Shown here: one piece after another, positions 59,683 through 64,000 of the stretch
Numbering within the stretch: the first letter of the stretch is position 1
How the letters are laid out: every line of letters starts with the position of its first letter
NCBI GenBank assembly: GCA_002324875.1
Contig: NTJG01000010.1
Location: forward strand, 1-64,000
From: Lysobacteraceae bacterium NML93-0793
GTDB lineage: Bacteria > Pseudomonadota > Gammaproteobacteria > Xanthomonadales > Xanthomonadaceae
Reading direction: 5' to 3'
DNA: 64,000 nucleotides
The notes under the pieces: model-generated
The model's input: only the letters and a program-made list of their open reading frames with translations
The model's database searches: none
What the model was told of the DNA's origin: nothing
Translations under genes and position numbers: made by a program

Positions 59683-60783
59683 TCAGAGACGCAGCGGCAT
59701 GACGACGTGACGGCTGCGCTCATCCGCCGCCTCACGCACCAGGGCCGAGGAATTGGCGTCGCGCAGCTTGATCACGACCTGCTCGCCGCGCAGCGCGGTC
59801 AGTGCATCCAGCAGATAGTTCACGTTGAAGCCCACGGCGAGTTCGTCGACCTTGGTGTCGGCTTCGACTTCTTCCTGTGCCTCCTCCTGCTCGGGATTGT
59901 GCGCATTGATGCGCAGCAGACCCGGTGAGACCTCCATGCGCACGCCGCGGTACTTCTCGTTCGACAGGATGGCCACGCGCTGCAGCGCGGCGCGCAGCAG
60001 CTCGCGGTCGATCGTCACCTCGCGATCGGCGCCGATCGGGATCACCGCTTCGTAATCGGGGAAACGGCCATCGATCAGTTTGCTGGTGAAGGTGACATCG
60101 TCACGCTTGACCCTCAGGTGATTGCGGCCGATCTCCAGCTCCAGCGTCTTGTCGCCGCCCTCGAGCAGCCGCTGCAGCTCGGTCACGCCCTTGCGCGGAA
60201 GGATGATCTGGCGCTTGGTCTGCACCGCCGTGTCCAGCGTGGTCTCGCACAGTGCCAGGCGGTGGCCGTCGGTGGCCACGCAGCGCAGGCGCGTATCGCC
60301 GAGATCGAACAGCAGGCCGTTGAGGTAGTAGCGCACGTCCTGCTGCGCCATCGCGAACGCGGTGCGCTCGATCAGCTCTTTCAGCCCAGCCTCGGGCACC
60401 GCGATGGTTTCCGTGGCTTCGACCTCGTCGACCGAGGGGAAATCGCCCGCCGGCAGGCTCGACAGCGTGAAGCGGCTACGCCCCGCCTGCACGGTGATCT
60501 TGTCGCCGGACTGCGAGATGCCGACCTTGCTGCCGTCGGGCAGCGCACGAACGATATCGAACAGCTTGCGCGCCGGAATCGTGGTCTCGCCGTCCTGGGC
60601 GTCCTCGACCGCGCGACGCGACACCATTTCCACTTCGAGGTCGGTACCGGTCAGCGACAGCTGTCCGTCCTGCACCTGGACCAGCAGGTTGGCCAGCACG
60701 GGAAGGGTCTGCCGGCGCTCGACGACGTTGACGACCTGGGCCAGCGGCTTGAGCAGTGTTTCGCGTTGGAGACTGAAACGCAT
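59683..60783 (-). CDS. dnaN: DNA polymerase III beta clamp
   Basis: A 366-residue sliding clamp. The start MRFSLQRETLLKPLAQVVNV and the C-terminal VVMPLRL are family hallmarks; three clamp-fold domains are evident by length. Downstream of dnaA in the usual order. Confidence 0.97.
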   Translation of the reverse strand: MRFSLQRETLLKPLAQVVNVVERRQTLPVLANLLVQVQDGQLSLTGTDLEVEMVSRRAVEDAQDGETTIPARKLFDIVRALPDGSKVGISQSGDKITVQAGRSRFTLSSLPAGDFPSVDEVEATETIAVPEAGLKELIERTAFAMAQQDVRYYLNGLLFDLGDTRLRCVATDGHRLALCETTLDTAVQTKRQIILPRKGVTELQRLLEGGDKTLELEIGRNHLRVKRDDVTFTSKLIDGRFPDYEAVIPIGADREVTIDRELLRAALQRVAILSNEKYRGVRMEVSPGLLRINAHNPEQEEAQEEVEADTKVDELAVGFNVNYLLDALTALRGEQVVIKLRDANSSALVREAADERSRHVVMPLRL

Positions 60784-61036
60784 GTCGGTGTTATCCCCTT
60801 GTCCCGTGCTTTTATAAAAAGGATATAAATCTAAAAATGGTGGAGCTGGAAGGCGCCGAAATCGGTTGGTATGTAGTGCAAGCCACTGAATCCAATCGGT
60901 TTTTCAGCCCATCAAACCCGGTGGACAGTGCCGTGTGGAGTGGTGGATCAAGTTGTGGACAACTTTGGACCCCCGAAATTGTCCACAGGCTCTCCACCTC
61001 CGGCCCCCGGGTTGTACAGGGCCGGTGACACACAGC
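60784..61036. other. oriC: Candidate chromosomal origin (dnaA-dnaN spacer)
   Basis: An AT-rich stretch (60811-60837, with TATAAAAAGG and ATATAAATC) lies beside DnaA-box-like sequences: TTGTCCACA at 60979-60987 and its complement at 60954-60962 (each one mismatch from TTATCCACA), plus weaker boxes at 60791-60799 and 60942-60950. This region also holds the dnaN promoter. The neighbouring parS cluster supports an origin here. Confidence 0.7.
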
Positions 61037-62368
61037 TTACTCGCTGAGTTTACGGATCAGCTTGTCCCAATCCTCGCGCAGTTTGCCGTCGCTTTCGATC
61101 AGCGTGCGGATCTGACGGCAGGCGTGCAGCACGGTGGTGTGGTCGCGGCCGGCGAAGGCGTCGCCGATCTCGGGCAGGCTGTGCTCGGTCAGTTCCTTGG
61201 CCAGGGCCATGGCGACCTGCCGGGGACGCGCCAGCGAGCGCGTGCGGCGCTTGGAGAGCAGATCCTTGATCTGCAGCCCGTAGTAGTCGGCCACGACCTT
61301 CTGGATGTTGGCGATGCTGATCGCCTGCTGCTGGGCGCGCAGCAGGTCGCGCAGCGTTTCCTGGGCGAACTCGACGGTGATCGGGCGGCCCATGAAGTTG
61401 GCGCGTGCGGCCAGCGTGTTGAGCGCGCCTTCGAGGTCGCGCACGTTCGAATGCATCTTCTTGGCCAGCAGGAACGCCACATCGTCGGGCACCTGGGTGC
61501 CGCGCTCGGCGGCCTTGGCCAGCACGATCGCCGCGCGGGTCTCGAAGTCCGGCGGATCGATCGCCACCGACAGGCCCCAGGCCAGACGCGACTTCAACCG
61601 CGGCTCCAGGCCCTCCACCTCGCGGGGGTAGCGGTCGCAGGTCATGATGATCTGCTGCTTGCTGTCGAACAGCGTATTGAAGGTGTGGAAGAACTCTTCC
61701 TGGGTGCGGTCCTTGCCGGCGAAGAACTGGATGTCGTCGATCAGCAACGCGTCGATCTGGCGGAACTGGCGCTTGAACTGGTCCGAGGTCTTCTCCTGGA
61801 TCGAGCGGAAGAACGCGCTGTAGAACTCTTCCGAACGCAGGTACAGGATGCGCGCGCGCGGATTCGCCTGGCGCATCGCATTGCCGGCCGCGAACATCAG
61901 ATGGGTCTTGCCCAGCCCCGTGCCGCCATAGAGCAGCAGCGGGTTGTGCGCGCGGTCGCCGGGCTTGAGCGCGGCCTGCCACGCGGCGGCGCGGCCCATC
62001 TGGTTGCTGCGGCCCTCGACGAAGTTGTCGAAGGTGTAATGGCTGTCCATGTTGCCGGCGAAGGCTTCGATCGGCGCGGCCGCGGCCGGGCGCGGGTCCG
62101 CGGCCGTCACCGGGCTTGCGGGCGCCGCCGTACGCGGCAGCGAACCGACCTGCAGGCTGACGTCGGCGGTTCCTGCGAAGTGCTCGAGCAGTTCGCGGAT
62201 GCGCGGCATGTACCGCGCCTGGACCTCGTCGCGGACGAACGCGTTCGGGGCATAGAGCACCGTGCTGTTGGCGTCGGCGCGGGCCTGCAGTGGCTTGAGC
62301 CAGGTGTGGACATCCTCGGCCGGATACTCGGCTTCGAGGCGTTGGAGGCAGCGGGGCCAGACATCCAT
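61037..62368 (-). CDS. dnaA: Chromosomal replication initiator DnaA
   Basis: A 443-residue initiator: N-terminal domain ([20 protein letters not shown]), AAA+ domain (Walker [11 protein letters not shown], Walker [10 protein letters not shown]) and the DNA-binding domain ([16 protein letters not shown], then [13 protein letters not shown]). The ATG at 62368 matches relatives starting MD-W-PRCL; another ATG precedes it immediately. Confidence 0.97.
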   Translation of the reverse strand: MDVWPRCLQRLEAEYPAEDVHTWLKPLQARADANSTVLYAPNAFVRDEVQARYMPRIRELLEHFAGTADVSLQVGSLPRTAAPASPVTAADPRPAAAAPIEAFAGNMDSHYTFDNFVEGRSNQMGRAAAWQAALKPGDRAHNPLLLYGGTGLGKTHLMFAAGNAMRQANPRARILYLRSEEFYSAFFRSIQEKTSDQFKRQFRQIDALLIDDIQFFAGKDRTQEEFFHTFNTLFDSKQQIIMTCDRYPREVEGLEPRLKSRLAWGLSVAIDPPDFETRAAIVLAKAAERGTQVPDDVAFLLAKKMHSNVRDLEGALNTLAARANFMGRPITVEFAQETLRDLLRAQQQAISIANIQKVVADYYGLQIKDLLSKRRTRSLARPRQVAMALAKELTEHSLPEIGDAFAGRDHTTVLHACRQIRTLIESDGKLREDWDKLIRKLSE

Positions 62369-62511
62369 CATTCGCGAATTCGACAAAGCGGGTACCGCCA
62401 CGCCGAGGCGCGGTGACCGGTACCGGGAGAAGGGCAGGCAGACTACCATGCGGCCGCAGCGCGCCGGCCCCGCGGAACGGCGCCCGGCACCGCACTCGTC
62501 CTCACGCCGGC

Positions 62512-62541
62512 TTGACCGGAGTGCGGCGACGCCGCTAGAAT
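62512..62541 (+). promoter_or_regulatory. Sigma-70 promoter of rpmH
   Basis: TTGACC, 18-bp spacer, TAGAAT, ending 39 bp before the rpmH start codon. Confidence 0.75.
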
Positions 62542-62580
62542 TTCCGGTTCCTTTTTGTCGCGTTGCCCAAAGGCATCACC

Positions 62581-62721
62581 ATGGCTACCAAGCGCACCTA
62601 TCAACCCAGCAACCTCAAGCGCAAGCGCGACCACGGCTTCCGTGCCCGCATGAAGACGGCCGACGGCCGCAAGATCCTCGCGCGTCGCCGCGCGAAGGGC
62701 CGCAAGGTCCTCTCGGCCTGA
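62581..62721 (+). CDS. rpmH: Ribosomal protein L34
   Basis: A 46-residue basic protein ([20 protein letters not shown]...) of the large ribosomal subunit, complete. It starts the plus-strand operon divergent from dnaA. Confidence 0.98.
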   Translation: MATKRTYQPSNLKRKRDHGFRARMKTADGRKILARRRAKGRKVLSA

Positions 62722-62778
62722 TCCTGCCGGGCCGGTGAGCTGCATCATTCTGCTCACCTGCCGAATCGCGTCCGTCCC

Positions 62779-63195
62779 GTGAACGCACGTGCCAGCTTCC
62801 CGCGGCACGTGCGCGTTCGCGCGCGTGCCGATTTCGATCGGATCTTCGCCGACGCGAAGCGCACCGCCTCGCCGCTGCTGGCCGTGCATCTGTTGCGCGA
62901 GCCGGGCCTGGCGCGTCTGGGACTGGCGGTGTCGCGCAAGGTCGATCGCCGTGCGGTCGGTCGCAACCGGATCAAGCGCATCTTGCGCGAAACCTTCCGT
63001 CATCTGCAGCCGCAGCTGACGCCGGGTAGTTATGTCGTCGTCGCCCGTCCCGCCGCGGCCGCCGCCGATGGGGCGACGCTGCAGGCGGCGTTCGTGTCGG
63101 CGCTGCGCCGGGCACGCGCGTTGCCGCTCGACGCCCCGGACGGCACAATGCCCGCCTCCCCGATATCCCCTACGCCGGCTCCGCCCGGCGCATGA
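62779..63195 (+). CDS. rnpA: Ribonuclease P protein component
   Basis: A 138-residue RNase P subunit assisting 5' tRNA maturation. The RNR signature is AVGRNRIKRILRETFR. It starts with GTG at 62779 and has a Pro-rich C-terminal tail. No yidD gene is seen between it and yidC. Confidence 0.95.
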   Translation: MNARASFPRHVRVRARADFDRIFADAKRTASPLLAVHLLREPGLARLGLAVSRKVDRRAVGRNRIKRILRETFRHLQPQLTPGSYVVVARPAAAAADGATLQAAFVSALRRARALPLDAPDGTMPASPISPTPAPPGA

Positions 63196-63208
63196 GCCTG
63201 CCTGTCCG

Positions 63209-64000
63209 ATGAACCAGATCCGTACCTTCCTGATCCTTGCCTGGCTGATGGTGGCCGTGTTGCTGTGGATGGAGTGGGGCAAGGAAAAGACCGCCGCCGC
63301 CCAGCCGCAGACCAGCGCCGCGCAAGCGTTGCCCTCGTCGGCGACGGTGCCGACGCCGCAGGTGGGTTCGGCCGCGGTGCCGACGGCGCCGACCGATGCC
63401 GCGCCCGTGCCGACGGTGTCGGCAACGACGCCGGCTGCCGATACGGCCGCCGCGGCGTCGCGCCAGGTGGTCGTGCAGACCGACGTGCTGCGGCTCGTGC
63501 TCGAGGGCGGCAACGTCGTCCAGGCCGATCTGCTCGGCTATCCGCAGACGCGTGACGATGGCGCGCCGCCGGTGCGGATGTTCGACACCGATCCGGCGCA
63601 TTTCTATGCGGCGCAGAGCGGCTGGGTCAGCGGCAACAATGCGGCGCCGAGTCACGAGGGCGCGTTCGTCCCCGAAGGTGGCATCACGTCCTACGCGCTG
63701 GCCGACGGCGAGACCACCCTGGTCGTGCCCTTCGTGTGGACCGGCGACGACGGCGTCACGATCCGCCGCAACGTCATGCTGACCCGCGGCGACTACGCGA
63801 TCGAGGTCCGCGACGAGATCGTCAATGCCGGCAGCGCGCCGTGGCAGGGCTTCGCCTACCGCCAGCTGATCCGCACCGCGCCCGCGGTCAAGCGCGGCAT
63901 GACCAATCCCGAGTCCTACAGCCTGACCGGTGCGACCTGGTTCGGCAGCGAGATCGGCTACGGCCGCCGCCAGCTCGGTGATTTCGAAAGCGACGGTCCG
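63209..64000 (+). CDS. yidC: Membrane protein insertase YidC, N-terminal part (continues beyond window)
   Basis: 264 codons are visible without a stop. The first membrane helix (IRTFLILAWLMVAVLLWMEW) is followed by an Ala/Thr/Pro-rich stretch and the large periplasmic beta-sandwich domain (VVQTDVLRLVLEGGNVVQAD, LTGATWFGSEIGYGR). The insertase helices lie beyond the window. A six-codon ORF links it to rnpA by ATGA overlaps at both ends (63192-63212). Confidence 0.95.
   Translation, partial: MNQIRTFLILAWLMVAVLLWMEWGKEKTAAAQPQTSAAQALPSSATVPTPQVGSAAVPTAPTDAAPVPTVSATTPAADTAAAASRQVVVQTDVLRLVLEGGNVVQADLLGYPQTRDDGAPPVRMFDTDPAHFYAAQSGWVSGNNAAPSHEGAFVPEGGITSYALADGETTLVVPFVWTGDDGVTIRRNVMLTRGDYAIEVRDEIVNAGSAPWQGFAYRQLIRTAPAVKRGMTNPESYSLTGATWFGSEIGYGRRQLGDFESDGP

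Overview
The window is a high-GC, gene-dense piece of a bacterial chromosome ending at the replication origin. Gene content and order point to the Xanthomonadaceae (Lysobacter/Luteimonas-like Gammaproteobacteria). The signs are a tonB-exbB-exbD1-exbD2 operon beside pdxJ, the origin order gyrB-recF-dnaN-dnaA | rpmH-rnpA-yidC, a TorF-type porin in front of glnK-amtB, a large LigD with Ku, and REP-like repeats containing the CGTCATTCCCGC motif. The assignment is by inspection; no database was searched.

Layout. 0-9.4 kb: the end of hemD, hemY, two tandem paralogous lipoproteins, a FadI-type thiolase, a Cu/Zn superoxide dismutase with a ligand-depleted paralogue beside it, and ntrC-ntrB. 9.4-18.9 kb: a 2-oxoglutarate oxygenase, the NHEJ pair ligD-ku, a family 3 glycosidase under a LacI-like operator, and a TPR-methyltransferase. 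18.9-25.7 kb: a nitrogen block (porin-glnK-amtB, glnA with a sigma-54 promoter and NtrC sites) followed by an Lrp-type regulator and phenylalanine hydroxylase. 25.9-32.9 kb: azurin overlapped by a TonB-dependent receptor, a LuxR-type two-component system, and divergent from it a DUF2141 - carotenoid oxygenase - small membrane protein operon. 32.9-39.9 kb: aminotransferase, fbp, a second oxygenase, a repeat-rich non-coding kilobase with a long inverted repeat, a second two-component pair, and a PA0069-type radical SAM protein.

40-47.4 kb is the most notable region. A sigma-54 activator with a VpsR-like layout faces a six-gene minus-strand operon. Its gene order and protein architectures match the functional-amyloid fapA-B-C-D-E-F system: small secreted protein, two repeat proteins, C39 protease, secreted accessory protein, coiled-coil plus beta-barrel pore. 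The operon is preceded by a near-consensus sigma-54 promoter, an IHF-consensus site and a 24-bp palindrome in the right order and spacing, so a sigma-54-controlled amyloid module is inferred.

47.4-64 kb: cardiolipin synthase, pdxJ followed by two decayed tandem copies of its own 3' end, the TonB energy-transduction operon, a TPR protein, an M48 protease lipoprotein, then the origin block. Four parS-like sequences lie in and around recF, and the dnaA-dnaN spacer has an AT-rich stretch plus DnaA boxes. Partial or whole adjacent duplications recur through the window (lipoprotein pair, SOD pair, glnA 3' end, pdxJ 3' end).
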